In this document: in pieces, positions 24,214-37,200 of the stretch
Numbering within the stretch: the first letter of the stretch is position 1
Layout: every line of letters begins with the position of its first letter
NCBI RefSeq assembly: GCF_003061005.1
Contig: NZ_QAIK01000120.1
Coordinates: forward strand, 10,179 to 52,119
DNA from: Pseudomonas sp. HMWF021
GTDB lineage: Bacteria; Pseudomonadota; Gammaproteobacteria; Pseudomonadales; Pseudomonadaceae
Length of the DNA: 41,941 bases
Direction: 5' to 3'
Notes under the pieces: model-generated
Told to the model about the DNA's origin: nothing
The model's database searches: none
What the model saw: the letters and a program-made list of their open reading frames with translations, nothing else
Made by a program: the position numbers and the translations under genes

Positions 24214-25024
24214 AATGGCGCTCAGCCAGGAAGGCGAACAGCACCTCAGTGACAAACTGCGGGTTCTCCAGACTGGAGATATGCCCCGCCTCCGGCACCA
24301 GCACCCACGGGCAGCCGATCAGCTCGGCCATTTCCTGCGCTTCGGACGGAGGTCGCGGTTTGTCCTGATCGCCGCACAGCACCAGGGTGGTCGCAGCATT
24401 CAACTCGCGCAGACGCGGTAACAGATCATCACGGCTGAACGTGATACGTCCCATCGGCACGATGCTTTCGCGCAGACGATCCGCGGTGTACGCCGCCAGT
24501 TTGGCGCGGAAGTCCTGATACAGCGCCGACTGCGGATCGATGCCCGGGCGGAAGAAGATCGGCACCACGATGTCGAGCAACTGTGGCGTAATCTCGCCGC
24601 TTTCCTCGATCTGCTTGAACAGCGAGAAGTAATACTGCCGAGTCGGCTCAGGCTCCACGCCGAGGTAGGTATCCATCAGCACCAGCCCGTTGATGCGCTG
24701 CGGGGACGACAACGCCAGACGCGCGCCCCACATGCCGCCGACCGACAGGCCCACCAGAGTGATTCGGTCGATCTGCAGGTGATCGAGCAAGGCCTCGACC
24801 TGTCGCGCGATGTCATCCAGCGACGTGGTGCCCTGCGGCAAGCGCCCGGATTCACCATGCCCCCACAGATCCAGGGCAATCACCCGATAGTGCGGCGACA
24901 GCGCGGCGATCTGCGGCGCCCACATGGCCGTGTCCCACAGGTAACTGCCGGCCAGCAGCACGGCCGGGCCGGTGCCTTGATCAGTGTAATGCAACGCTTG
25001 TCCGTCAACCGTGAAGAAAGGCAT
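24212..25024 (-). CDS. Alpha/beta fold hydrolase, unknown substrate
   Basis: A 270-residue cytoplasmic alpha/beta hydrolase with nucleophile Ser94 (VGLSVGGMWG), acid Asp219 or Asp221 (LCGDQD) and catalytic His248 (EAGHISSLE). The GHGESG segment (about 55-60) follows the second strand as usual. It is close to the PcaD/BioH-like esterase group. It lies downstream of pvdL on the same strand, but a terminator and a REPIN lie between them. It is not the pyoverdine type II thioesterase PvdG: that family has a GHSMGG motif and grycin-type C-terminal features not seen here. Its role in siderophore synthesis is therefore unproven. Confidence 0.8.
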   Translation of the reverse strand: MPFFTVDGQALHYTDQGTGPAVLLAGSYLWDTAMWAPQIAALSPHYRVIALDLWGHGESGRLPQGTTSLDDIARQVEALLDHLQIDRITLVGLSVGGMWGARLALSSPQRINGLVLMDTYLGVEPEPTRQYYFSLFKQIEESGEITPQLLDIVVPIFFRPGIDPQSALYQDFRAKLAAYTADRLRESIVPMGRITFSRDDLLPRLRELNAATTLVLCGDQDKPRPPSEAQEMAELIGCPWVLVPEAGHISSLENPQFVTEVLFAFLAERH

Positions 25025-25040
25025 TCACCACCCCCGCGAC

Positions 25041-25073
25041 AAAAAAGAGAACCGGCAGACTGAGCTGCCGGTT
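25041..25073 (-). terminator. Rho-independent terminator downstream of pvdL
   Basis: A perfect 9-bp stem, aaccggcag (25050-25058) with ctgccggtt (25065-25073), and a 6-base loop. On the minus strand it is followed by CTCTTTTTT (25049-25041). It should end the 13-kb pvdL transcript 180 bases after the stop codon and just before the hydrolase ATG, so that gene probably has a separate or read-through-dependent supply. Confidence 0.9.
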
Positions 25074-25140
25074 CATGATCGTCAACCCTGGATATGTACG
25101 TGAATATGCCGGTTTATTTGTGTTGAATTCACTGACGCCA

Positions 25141-25229
25141 TCGCTGGCAAGCCAGCTCCCACAGTGATCGAGTGTGTACACAAATTTTGTGTCCACCGTG
25201 AAACCTGTGGGAGCTGGCTTGCCAGCGAA
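25141..25229. repeat. REPIN, family C
   Basis: Arms tcgctggcaagccagctccc.. (25141-25163) and tgtgggagctggcttgccag.. (from 25206) are inverse copies around a loop that itself holds a short palindrome (acacaaattttgtgt). It sits in the 3' region of pvdL, between the stop codon and the terminator. It is the same family as the copy at 6184-6273. Confidence 0.92.
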
Positions 25230-25252
25230 GAGGCCGTAACAGGCGCTGGAGA

Positions 25253-28200
25253 TTACAAGCCTTCCAGCTCCGCCATCAGATCATTCAAGCGATCCACCTT
25301 GTCCTCGGTCATGTCCCCGGCCGCCAACCCTTCAATGTACTCGGCCAGTTCCTGCACCGTGCTGCACTCGAACATCGCCCGCAGCGGCACGTCGCGTTGC
25401 AGGGTTTTCTGCACCCGCGAAGCGATCTGCGTGGCCAGTAGCGAGTGACCGCCCAGCTCGAAGAAGTTGTCGCGCGCACCGACCTTGTCGACCTTGAGCA
25501 CCTCGGCCCAGATATCGGCCAGGGTCTGCTCCAGCTCGTTGCGCGGGGCCAGGTAATCCTGGCTTTGCAACTGACCGATCTCCAGCGCCGGCAAGGCCTT
25601 GCGGTCGAGTTTGCCGTTGGCGTTGTGCGGCAGCTGGTCGAGCCACAACCAGTGCAGCGGCACCATGTAGTCCGGCAGTTCGCTGCGCAGGCGCTGCTTG
25701 ATCCGCTCCAGGCGTTCGCTCGGGTTGAGCGCCGAATCCGCCGCGACCAGATAGCCGACCAGGTGCTTGCCATTCACGCCTTCCTGCACGCCGACCGCCG
25801 CATCGCGAACTTCCGGCTGTTCGTGCAGACGCGCTTCGATTTCACCCAGTTCGATGCGGTAACCGCGAATCTTCACCTGGTGGTCAACCCGGCCGACGTA
25901 CTCCAGCACACCGTCACTGCGCCGCCGCGCCAGGTCACCGGTACGATACAGACGCTCGCCCGGCGCGCCGAACGGGTTCGGCACGAACACCGGCGCAGTG
26001 CGCAGTGGATCGCTGACGTAACCGCGACCGACGCCGGTGCCGGCCACGCACAACTCGCCTACCGCGCCCAGCGGCACCAGCTCCAGTGCGCCATCGACCA
26101 GGTACAGCAAGTTGTTGTCGGTCGGCGTACCGATCGGCAAGTAACTGCCGCGAGTCGAAGCCATGTCCACACGGAAGAACGCCACGTCGTCCGAGCATTC
26201 CGCCGGGCCGTAAGCGTTGACCAGACCGATGTCCGGGTAACGCAGCAGCCATTGGTGCGCCAGCTCAGGCGGCATCGCTTCGCCGGTCGGCAGCATCCAG
26301 CGCAGGCCGTCGAGGCTCAGGCGATCGGAAGCGAGCATGCCCTGAATCAGCGACGGCACGCTCTCCAGCACGGTGATGCCTTGCGCCTGTACATGCACCA
26401 GCAAGCCTTGCGGATCGTGAGCGATGGTGTTCGGCACAATGTCCACCCGCGCCCCGAACAACGGTGCAGCGAGGAACTGCCAGACCGAAATGTCGAAGCT
26501 TTGCGAAGCGGTCTGCGCGATCACGTCGGCGTCCGTCAGATTCAGGTACGGCACCTTGCTCAACTGGTTGTTGAGCATGCCGCGCTGCTCGACCATCACG
26601 CCTTTCGGCAAGCCGGTGGAACCCGAGGTGTAGATCACGTAGGCCAGGTTGTCCGGGCCGCTGTGGATGCCGGGTTTTTGCGCTGATGTCGCGGCAGCCT
26701 GAATCTCTTCCCAGACCAATAGCCGTGGACGATTGGCGCAGCTGAACTCATCGAGCAAGGTCTGCGCCTGGTCGCGGCAGGCTTGCGTGCACACCAGCAC
26801 CGGCGTGCGGCTCAGTTCGATGATCCGTTGCAGACGCTGGCTCGGCAAGCCCGGATCCAGCGGCAGGTAACCGGCACCGGCCTTGAAGCTGCCGATGATC
26901 ATGCCCAGCAGATCAAGATTTCGTTCGGCCAGCAACGCCACCGGCTGATCCATCTGCACCCCGGCTGCAACCAGTGCATGACCGAGACGGTTGGCATTGT
27001 GGTTGAGCGCGGCATAGCTCAGTTGCTGATCAAGGCACGTCGCGGCGATGCGCTGCGGATGCGCCGCGACCTGCGCTTCGAACAGCGCCACGTAGCTCTG
27101 CTCCAGCGGATAATCGTGCGCACTCTGGTTGCAACCGTGCAGCAGGAAATCCTGCTCTTCGGCCCCCAGCAACGGCAGATCGGCCATGTCGCCATGGAAG
27201 CCATCAACCAGTGCCAGTAACAGTCGCTTGAACTCACCGAGCATGCGTTCGATGGTCGATTCGTCGAAGTAACGCTGGTCGTACGACAGGTGCAGACCGA
27301 GGTCATCGCCCGGGTAGCACACCGCTGTCAGCGGGAAGTTGGTGTGAGTACGGCCCGAATCCGACGTCGCGTTGAGACTCTGCGCGCGGTCCAGCACCGA
27401 GACTTCCACCGGGGCGTTCTCGAACACGAACAGACTGTCGAACAGCGGCTGGCCTTTCGGCAATTCGCTCTGCTCCTGGATATTCACCAGTGGCAGGTAT
27501 TCGTACTCGCGCAGCTGCATGTTGCTGTCGAGCAGGCCGCTCAGCCACTGGCGCACACTGGCGCGCTGATCGTCCGCCGGAATCTGCACCCGCAGCGCGA
27601 TGCTGTTGATGAACAGGCCGACGGTGCGTTGCATCTCCGGCATCTCCACCGGACGCCCGGCCACGGTGACGCCGAACAGAACGTCACGATCACCGCTCAG
27701 ACGGCGCAACACCAAGGCCCATGCCGCTTGAGCGAAGGTGTTGATGGTCAGTTGATGGGCCTGGGCCAGCTCGCGCAGACGGGCGCCGTCCTCGACATTC
27801 AGTCGCGTGTAGCGGTCGCCAACAATCATGCCGCCGCTTTCGCCGGCGTGTTCGCGCAGGAACGGTCGGTCGCTCGGGATCGGCGTGGTGCGTTCGAAGC
27901 CTTGCAGGTTTTGCTGCCACCACTGCCGCGCCTCGGCCAGGCTCTGGCGTTGCAGCCAGCCGATGTAATCGCGGTAACGCGGCGGCACCGACAATTGTGC
28001 TTCGCGACCTTCACCGAGGGCGGTGTAGATCTCGAAGAAATCGTTCATCAGCAGCGAACGGCACCAGGCATCGATGAGGATGTGGTGGTTGCTCATCATG
28101 AACCAGTAGCGTGCCGCGCCGACCTTGATCAGACGCAGGTGGAACGGTGCCTGATTGAGCAGATCGAAGCCGGCTTCGCGCTCGCTTTTCAGCAGCGCCT

Positions 28201-31200
28201 GCAGCTTCGGTTCTTGCTCGGCATCGCTGATGGCGCTCCAGTCCAGATACTCGATCGGCGTGCGCCCCGGGGTGTGGATCACTTGCAGCATGTCTTCGCC
28301 GACGTTCCAGCAGAACGACGCGCGCAACGCTTCATGACGGGCGACCACCGCTTGCCAGGCCTGGGCGAAACGCTCGGGATCGAGCTCGCTGTTGATGCGG
28401 TAGCGATCCTGCATGTAGTACAGGCCGGTGCCCGGTTCGAGCAAGGTGTGCAACAGCATGCCTTCCTGCATCGGCGTCAGGGGATAGACGTCTTCGATCT
28501 GCGCGGCCGGCACCGGCAGTGCATCGAGTTGCGCCTGGGTCAGTTTCGCCAGCGGGAAGTCCGAAGGCGTCAGGCCGCCGGCGGTGTCTTGCAGGCAATG
28601 AGCGATCAGGCTTTGCAATTCGCCAAGGTAGGCATCGGCCAGATCGTTGATGGACTGCGCGTCATAACGCTCGGCGCTGAAGGTCCAGCGCAACAGCAGT
28701 TCGCCGCCGTACACCTGACTGTCGATGCTCAACTCGTTGGGCAACGGCGCCTGCGGATCGTGGGCCGCACCGACCGGCTCGTCCAGCGGACGGAACAGCG
28801 CATCGCTGGCAAAACTCTGGTCGAACTGGCCGAGGTAGTTGAAGGTCACCGGAGCATTCGGCAGCGCCGCCATGCTGCGCTGGCTGAGGTCATCGGCCAG
28901 ATAACGCAGCACGCCATAACCGAGGCCCTTGTGCGGTACAGCGCGCAATTGCTCCTTGATCGCCTTGATCGATGCGCCTTGCCCGGCGGCCTCTTCGATG
29001 TTGTGCGGGGTCAGGCGTAATGGATAGGCGCTGGTGAACCAGCCGACGGTGCGGGTCAGGTCGATCTCGTCGAACAGGGTTTCGCGGCCGTGGCCTTCCA
29101 GTTGAATCAATGCCGACGGCTGCCCGCTCCAACGGCACAGCACACGGGCCAGCGCGGTCAGCAACAGGTCGTTGACCTGCGTGCGGTAGGCCCGCGGCGC
29201 TTGTTGCAGCAGTTGTTGGGTACGCTCGGCATCCAGGCGCACGCTGACGGTTTGCGCGTGACGATTCTGCTGTCCGCCCTGTGGGTTTTCGCACGGCAGC
29301 TCGGCGCTCGATCCGGCCAATTGGGTCTGCCACCAGTTCAGTTCCTCGCGCAGCGATTCGCTGCCGGCATAGGCCTGCAAACGTGCCGCCCAGTCCTTGA
29401 AGGCACTGGTTTTCGCCGGCAGTTTCACCGACTGCTCGGCTTCGAGCTGGCGATACACGGTTTGCAGATCATCGAGCAAAACGCGCCACGACACACCGTC
29501 GACCACCAGGTGATGGATCGCGATGAACAGTCTCTGCTGACCTTGCGGCCCATCCACCAGCAAGGCGCGCAGCAGCGGGCCGTTTTGCAGATCGAGACTG
29601 CGCTGGGCGTCGGCAAACAGCGCTTGGCACTTGTCCATCGCCGTTACACGCACCTGCCACAAAACGGCGGCATCGGAGACCGCTTGGTGGGTTGCCTGCC
29701 ACTGATCATTGGCCTCGGTGAAGCGCAGGCGCAAGGCGTCGTGCTGTTCGATCACGGCCAGCAGCGCTTGCTCCAGACGATGCGCTTCCAGCGCCACGGT
29801 TGGCTCCAGCAGCAACGCCTGGTTCCAGTGTTGACGCTCAGGAATATCACTGTCGAAGAACCAGTGCTGGATCGGCGTCATGGCCGACTCACCGACCACC
29901 AGTCCCTGCTCGGCAGTCACCTGCTCGCTGCGGCTGGCGACAGCGGCCAGGGTCTGTACGGTCTGATGCTGGAACAGATCACGCGGGCTGAAATGAATGC
30001 CCTGCTGCCGCGCACGGCTGACCACCTGAATCGACAGGATCGAGTCGCCACCGAGTTCGAAGAAGTTGTCATTGAGCCCGACCTGTTCGACGTTGAGCAC
30101 CTCGCACCAGATCTGCGCCAGGGTCTGCTCCAGCTCGTTGCTCGGGGCGACGTAGTCCTGACGATTCAGCTCCGGATCCGGCGCCGGCAAAGCGCGGCGG
30201 TCGAGCTTGCCGTTGGCGGTCAGCGGCATGCTCGCCAGCAGGATCAGGTGCGTCGGCACCATGTAATCCGGCAATTGCGCCTTGAGGTGCGACTTCAGTG
30301 CTTCGCGCAATTGGGCTTGTTGCGCTTCGCCTTGCTCGGCGACGTCGCTGACCAGATAGCCGACCAATTGCTTGCCACTCGGCGCATCCAGCGCCAGCAC
30401 CACTGCTTCACGGATCGAAGCGTGATCGAGCAGACGGGTTTCAATCTCGCCCAACTCAATACGGAAACCGCGAATCTTCACCTGATGGTCGATCCGCCCC
30501 AGGTACTCCACCAAACCGTCGGCACGCTGGCGCACCAGGTCGCCGGTGCGGTACATGCGCCCGCCATCGGCGGCAAACGGGTCGGCGACAAAACGCTCGG
30601 CGCTGATGCCCGGACGGTCGTGATACCCCTGCGCCAGACCGGCACCGCCGACGAACAATTCACCGGTCGCGCCTTGCGGCACCAACGCCAGATCGGCGTC
30701 GAGAATGTACGCCACGCGGTCACCGATCACGCTGCCGATCGGCACACTGCCGGCGCCCTCTTCCAGCACTTCCGGCGCCAGGCTGGCTAGCGGCATGACC
30801 ACGGTTTCGGTCGGGCCGTAGGCGTTGAAGAACAGGCTCGGCTTGAACGCAGCACGAATCCGCTGCAGGTGTTCGCCGGTCAGCGCTTCGCCGCCGGTGA
30901 TGATCATCCGCACCGGCAAAACCTGATTCTGCGTGGCGAGGAACTGCGCCAACTGGCTGCCGTAGCTCGGGGTGAAGCCGAGCACATTGATCCGATGGGT
31001 GCGGATCAAACCGCAGATTTCTTCCGCGTCCCACTGCCCTTGCGCCCGCAAAACCACTTGCGCGCCGCTGAGCAGCGGCACCAGCAGACGTTCGGTGGCG
31101 GCGTCGAAGTTGATCGAATAGAAGTGCAGTTCACAGTCGTCCGGGCGCATGCCGAAACGCTCGATCACCGCCTGGCAATGCATGGCGATTTCACCGTGGG

Positions 31201-34200
31201 ACACCACCACGCCTTTCGGCTTGCCGGTCGAACCCGAGGTGTAAATCAGATAGGCCTGATGCTGCGGCAGGCTGATAAATGGAAGTTCGGAGACCGGGTA
31301 ATCCGCCAGCGCCGCGCAGTCGTCTTCCAGGCACCAGCGCGCCACGCTCGATGGCAGATCGCCGAGGGCGTTGAACATCGCGCGGTCGCTGAGCAGCAGA
31401 CCGATGCGGCTGTCTTCAATCATGTAATGCAAGCGGTCGAGCGGGTATTCCGGGTCCAGCGGCACATACGCGCCGCCGGCCTTGAGGATCGCCAGCAGGC
31501 CAACGACCATTTCCAGCGAGCGCTCCAGCGCCAGACCGACCCGCACTTGCGGGCCGACGCCCCGCTCGCGCAAGACCCAGGCCAGGCGATTGGCGCGGGC
31601 GTCGAGTTCGGCGTAGCTCAAGGTCTGTCCGGCGAAGGTCAACGCTGGAGCGTCTTTGCGCGCCAGCGCCTGCTCGGCGAACAGATGATGGATGCACTGG
31701 TCGAGACGACGTTCACCCGGTTCGACGCCAAGGCTGTCGAGCAATTGCTGTTTTTCAGTCCGGTCGAGCAGCGGCAACTGGCTCAAGCGCTGTTGCGGAT
31801 CGGCGATCAGCGCTTCCAGCAGGTTGCGCCAATGCCGGGCCATGCGTGCGATGGTCGGCTCGTCGAACAGATCGGTGCTGTAGGTCAGGCAGCAGCCGAG
31901 GCGATGGTCGAGGTCAGTGACTTCCAGATTGAGGTCGAACTTGGTCGCCCGCGCATCGTTGGCCAGGTACTCGACGGTCATCCCGGCGAGCATGCGGCTC
32001 TGCTGGAATTCCCAGCGCTGCACGTTGCACATCACCTGGAACAACGGGTTGTACGCCGCACTGCGCGGCGGTTGCAGGGCTTCAACCAGATGATCGAACG
32101 GCAGATCCTGATGCGACTGGCCTTCGATCACGGTGTGGCGCACCTGCTCGAACAACTCGCCGACCGACATCTGGCCGTCGAGCTGGCAACGCAGCACCTG
32201 GGTATTGAGGAACGCACCGATCAGCCCTTCGCTTTCCGGGCGGATACGGTTGGCCACCGGCGCGCCGATGCGCAGGTCGGTCTGGCCGCTGTAGCGGTAG
32301 AGCAACGTGGCGAGCGCAGCGGTCATGGTCATGAACAGGGTCAGACCGTTTTGCGCATTGAACGCACGGACGCGGGCGGCGAGATCGTCGCTCAGATCGA
32401 AACGGAACAGTTCGCCCTGATGGCTTTGCACCGGTGGACGCGGACGGTCGCCGGGCAGTTCCAGCAGCGGATGTTCGCGACCCAGTTGTGCGGTCCAGTA
32501 GTCGAGCTGACGCTGACGCTCACCGGACTCCAGCCAGTTGCGCTGCCACACGCTGTAGTCGAGGTATTGCACCGGCAGCGGTTCCAGCGGCGAGTCGCGG
32601 TCATCGACGAGCGCTTCGTACAGCGCACTGAGTTCGCGGGCGAAGATGTCCATCGCCCAGCCTTCGGTGACGATGTGGTGCAGGGTCAGCACGAAGTAAT
32701 GCTCATGCTCGGCGGTCTTCACCAGACAGGCGCGCAGCAGCGGGCCGCTTTCCAGGTCGAACGGCAGATGCGCTTCCTCGTCGGCCAATTGCTGGACCTG
32801 CTGCTCACGCTGGTCAGCCGGCAGTTTCGAGAAATCCTTCCAGCCCATGCGCACGCCGGTCTCGGCATGCACCTGCTGACGGGCCACGCCATCGACGCTC
32901 GGGAACGTGGTGCGCAGGGTTTCGTGGCGCAGGATCAACGCCTGCAAGGCCGCCTCGAAATGCTCGACGTGCAACACGCCGCGCAGGCGCGCCATGCCAC
33001 CGACGTTGTACGCCGGGCTGTCCGGCTCCATCTGCCAGAGGAACCACATGCGTTGCTGCGAATAGGACAACGGCACCGCCTGGCTGCGGTCGACTTTGGC
33101 AATCGGCGGCTGTTTGTTGGTCTGGCCGCTGGCCTGGATCAGCCGGATCTGTTCGGCGAAGTCGCCGAGTTCGCTGTGCTCGAACAAGGCGCGCAACGGC
33201 AACTCGACGTCACAGGCCTGACGGCTGCGGGAGATGATTTGTGTGGCCAGCAGCGAGTGACCGCCGAGGGCGAAGAAGTCGTCGCGCAGGCCGACCTGGG
33301 GCAAGCCCAGCACTTCGCGCCAGATGGCGGCGATCTGTTGTTCCAGCTCGCTCACCGGTTCGACGTGTTCGCGCACTTGCCACTGTGGCTCGGGCAAGGC
33401 GCGACGATCGAGTTTGCCGCTCGGGCTCAGGGGCATCGCGTCCAGACGCATCAGTTGCGCCGGGACCATGTATTCCGGCAGCTCGGCGGCCAGCGCGGTT
33501 TTCAGGCGGGCGATCTGCGCGTCCTGATCTTCGCTGGCATCGGCGGCAGTGAAATAGCCGATCAGTTGCGCGCCGACTGCTGTTTCGCGCACCAGCACCA
33601 CGGCTTGGGCGACGCCGTTTTGAGCCAGCAGCCGCGCTTCGACTTCTTCCGGCTCGACGCGGAAACCACGCAGTTTGACCTGCTGATCGAGACGCCCGAG
33701 GTACTCGATCACGCCGTCCGAAGTCCAGCGTGCGCGGTCACCGGTGCGGTACAGACGTGCGCCCTGCTCGCCCAGAGGATCGACCACAAAGCGCTCGGCC
33801 GTCAGCGCCGGGCGACCGAGGTAACCCCGGGCCAGACCGATGCCACTGATGCACAGCTCACCCGGCACACCGGCCGGCACGGGATTGAGGTCAGCATCGA
33901 GCACGCGGCAAATCACATTGCCCAGCGGCCGGCCAATCGGCGAACGCTCACCGTCAGCACTTGTGCAGTGCCAATGGGTGACGTTGATCGCGGTTTCGGT
34001 CGGGCCGTAACGGTTGTGCAATTGCACCGCCGGCAGTTGCGCCAGCACGCGGTTGCGCAGCTCCGACGGCAGCGCTTCACCGCCGGAGAACACCCGACGC
34101 AGGCTGGTGCATTCGGCGCTCAGCGGTTCGTCGATGAACAGCGCGAGCAGCGGCGGCACGAAGTGCAGCGTGGTCACGCCATATTCCTGAACCAACTGCG

Positions 34201-37200
34201 CGATGCGATGCGGATCGCGGTGCTCACCGGGGCCGGCAATCAGCAGACGCGCGCCAGTGATCAGTGGCCAGAAGCATTCCCACACTGACACGTCGAAACT
34301 GATCGGCGCCTTTTGCATCAGTACGTCGCTGTCGTTCAGGCGATAGCTGTTCTGCATCCATTGCAGACGTTCGGCCAATGCGGCGTGGGTGTTGCCGACG
34401 CCTTTCGGTTGCCCGGTGGAGCCGGAGGTGTAAATCACGTAGGCGAGGTTGTCGCCGTGCAGGTGCAGGCCCGGTGCCTGGCTCGGCCAGTTTTCCAGGT
34501 GCAGCGCGTCCATGGCGATCACGCTGACGCCGTCGCTGGCCGGCAGGCGGTCAAGCAATTCGGTTTGAGTCAGCAGCAGTTCGACGCCGCTGTCGCTGAG
34601 CATGTAGGCCAGACGTTCGGCCGGGTAATCCGGGTCCAGTGGTACATAGGCACCGCCGGCCTTGATGATCGCCAGCAGGCCGATCAACAGTTGTGGCGAA
34701 CGCTCGGCTGCAATCGCCACGCACACGTCCGGGCCGACGCCTTTATCGCGCAGATAGTGCGCGAGGCGGTTGGCCTGGGCGTGCAGCTCGGCAAAATCAA
34801 GGCTGCCGCCGTCCCACACCAGCGCGGTGCGTTCAGGGGTCTGCCGCGCCTGATCGTTGAGCAGTTCCGGCAGCCATTGTTGCGCCGGGGTGCAGGGGGC
34901 GATGCTCCACGATTGTTGCTGTTCGTGCTCGCACGGCGTCAGCAGTTGCAGGTCGCCGATCGCTTGTTGCGGGTGTTCGCACACACTGCGCAGCAGGTTG
35001 CTGAAGTGCTCGGCCAAGCGCTCGATGGTCGCCGCGTCGAACAGTTCATCGGCGTAGTCGAACGACAGGGTCAAGCGCCCGTTGCGATCCTCTTCACTGT
35101 GCAGTTGCAGGTCGAACTTGGCTTCGCGGCTGTGCCACGGCAGTTCTTCAGCAAGTAACCCCGGCAGGCGCTTGAGTGCACTCAAGTCGCGTTGCTGGTG
35201 GTTGAACATGACCTGGAACAGCCCCTGTTCACGGGCCTGCGGGAACGCTTCGAGCAGTTGCTCGAACGGCAGGTCCTGATGGGCCTGAGCCCCCAGTGCA
35301 GCGTCGCGGGTCTGCGCCAGCAACTCGACAAACGACAGCCGCGAATCAACCTCGGCGCGCAGCACCTGAGTGTTGATAAAGAAGCCGATCAACCCTTGGG
35401 TTTCGAGGCGCGGGCGGTTGGCGTTGGGAATGCCGATGCGAATATCGCGCTGACCGCTGTAGCGGTGCAGCAGGCTCTGGAATGCCGAAAGCAACAGCAT
35501 GAACGGCGTCGATTGATGCGCCTGCGCGGTCTGTTTGATCGCATCACTGAGGCTGACACCGAGGCGCACGCTGTGGCGCGCGGCGCTGTGCAATTGTCTG
35601 GCCGAACGCGGGTGGTCGGTGGCCAGTTCCAGTACCGGATGTTCGTCGCCCAGTTGCGTTTTCCAGTAGGCCAGTTGCCGCTCGCCCTCGCCTTGCGCCA
35701 GCCACTGGCGCTGCCAACTGCCGTAGTCGGCGTATTGGGTCGGCAGCGGCGCGAGGTCGGCACGCTGGCCCTGAGAGGCAGCGGCGTACAGGCGCGAGAA
35801 TTCGTCGATCAGCACGTTCAGCGACCAGCCGTCGGCGATGATGTGGTGCAGCGTCACCAGCAACTGGTGATCTTCGTCGTCGAGGCGTACCAGCGTCACC
35901 CACAGCAGCGGGCCTTTTTCCAGATCGAACTGGGTGCGCGCCTCGTCCTCGCGGATCTGTTGCGCGCGGGCTTCACGCTCGTGGGCCGGCAGGTCGCTGA
36001 TGTCGATCAGTTGCAGATTGAATTCAGGGGCGGCATCGACTTGTTGCAGCGCCACACCGTCGCGCTCGAAAAAGCGTGTGCGCAGGGATTCGTGGCGTTC
36101 GATCAGTTGCTGGAAGCTAGTACGCAGCGCGTCCTCGTCCAGTTCACCACGCAGACGCAGGGCGCCGGGAATGTTGTAGGCGCTGCTTTGCGGGTCGAGT
36201 TGCCAGGTAATCCAGAGACGGTTTTGTGCCAACGATTGCGGCAGCGCCTCGTTGCGCGGCAAGCTGTTGATTGCGCCTTGAGCACTGCCGCCGTCCTGTT
36301 GCTGCTTCGCCACCGCAGCGGCGAACGCGGACAGGGTCGGGGCTTCGAACAACAGACGCAGGTTCAGCTCCAGCGCCAGCTCTTCACGCACCCGGGCGAT
36401 CACTTGCGTGGCGGCAATCGAGTTGCCGCCGAGCAGGAAGAAGTGGTCGTCGGCATTGACTTGCTTGACGCTCAGTTGCTCGGCCCAGATCTTGCCGATC
36501 AGCGCTTCCAGCTCGGAAGCTGCCAGGGTCGATTCGCTACTTTGCACCTCGGCGCCCGGAAACACCGCGTAGCTGTCGAGGCTGCCATCAACCAGACGAT
36601 TGCGGCACGCCGAGCGTTGCAGTTTGCCGCTGGATGTCTTCGGCAACGCGCCCGGATTGAGCAGCACCACCACGCTCGGCGCTTCTTGATACGCTTCGGC
36701 AACTGCTTGGCGAATGGCTTTGATCAGCGCTTCGGGCGGGAGGATTTTCTGCACGCTGCGGCTGATTTCCGCGGCGATGCCAATGCCTTCTTCGCCGTCC
36801 TGATTGACCGCAAATGCCGCGACACGCCCCTTGCGCACCACCTCCACTTCGTTCTCGACCGTCTTTTCGATGTCCTGCGGATACAGGTTGTGGCCACGCA
36901 CGATCAGCATGTCTTTCAAGCGGCCAGTGATGAACAGCTCACCGTCGCGAATGAAGCCCAGATCGCCAGTGCGCAGCCAGGTGCGGCCGGCGTGCTGGAC
37001 GAAGGTCCTGGCGCTGGCCTCGGGGTTGCGCCAGTAGCCGTGAGCGATGCTCGGGCCGGCGGCCCAGACTTCGCCGACCGCATTGTCATTGAGTTCTTGC
37101 AGGCTGCTCGGATCGACGATCAGCACCGCATGTTCCGGCTGGCTGATGCCGCAACTCATGATCGGACTGCCGTCGCCCGGCTCGGCGCGATTTTGCGCCA

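Noticed and set aside
24212..25024. Reading the hydrolase next to pvdL as the type II thioesterase PvdG
   Set aside because: The serine motif is GLSVGG and the sequence follows the esterase/BioH-like pattern rather than the type II thioesterase family; a terminator also separates it from pvdL.
30869..34288. Long open frame (1139 codons) on the strand opposite pvdL
   Set aside because: A shadow of high-GC codon use: no ribosome site, no domains, composition rich in Arg, Gln, His and Ala, and it lies entirely over conserved NRPS domains.
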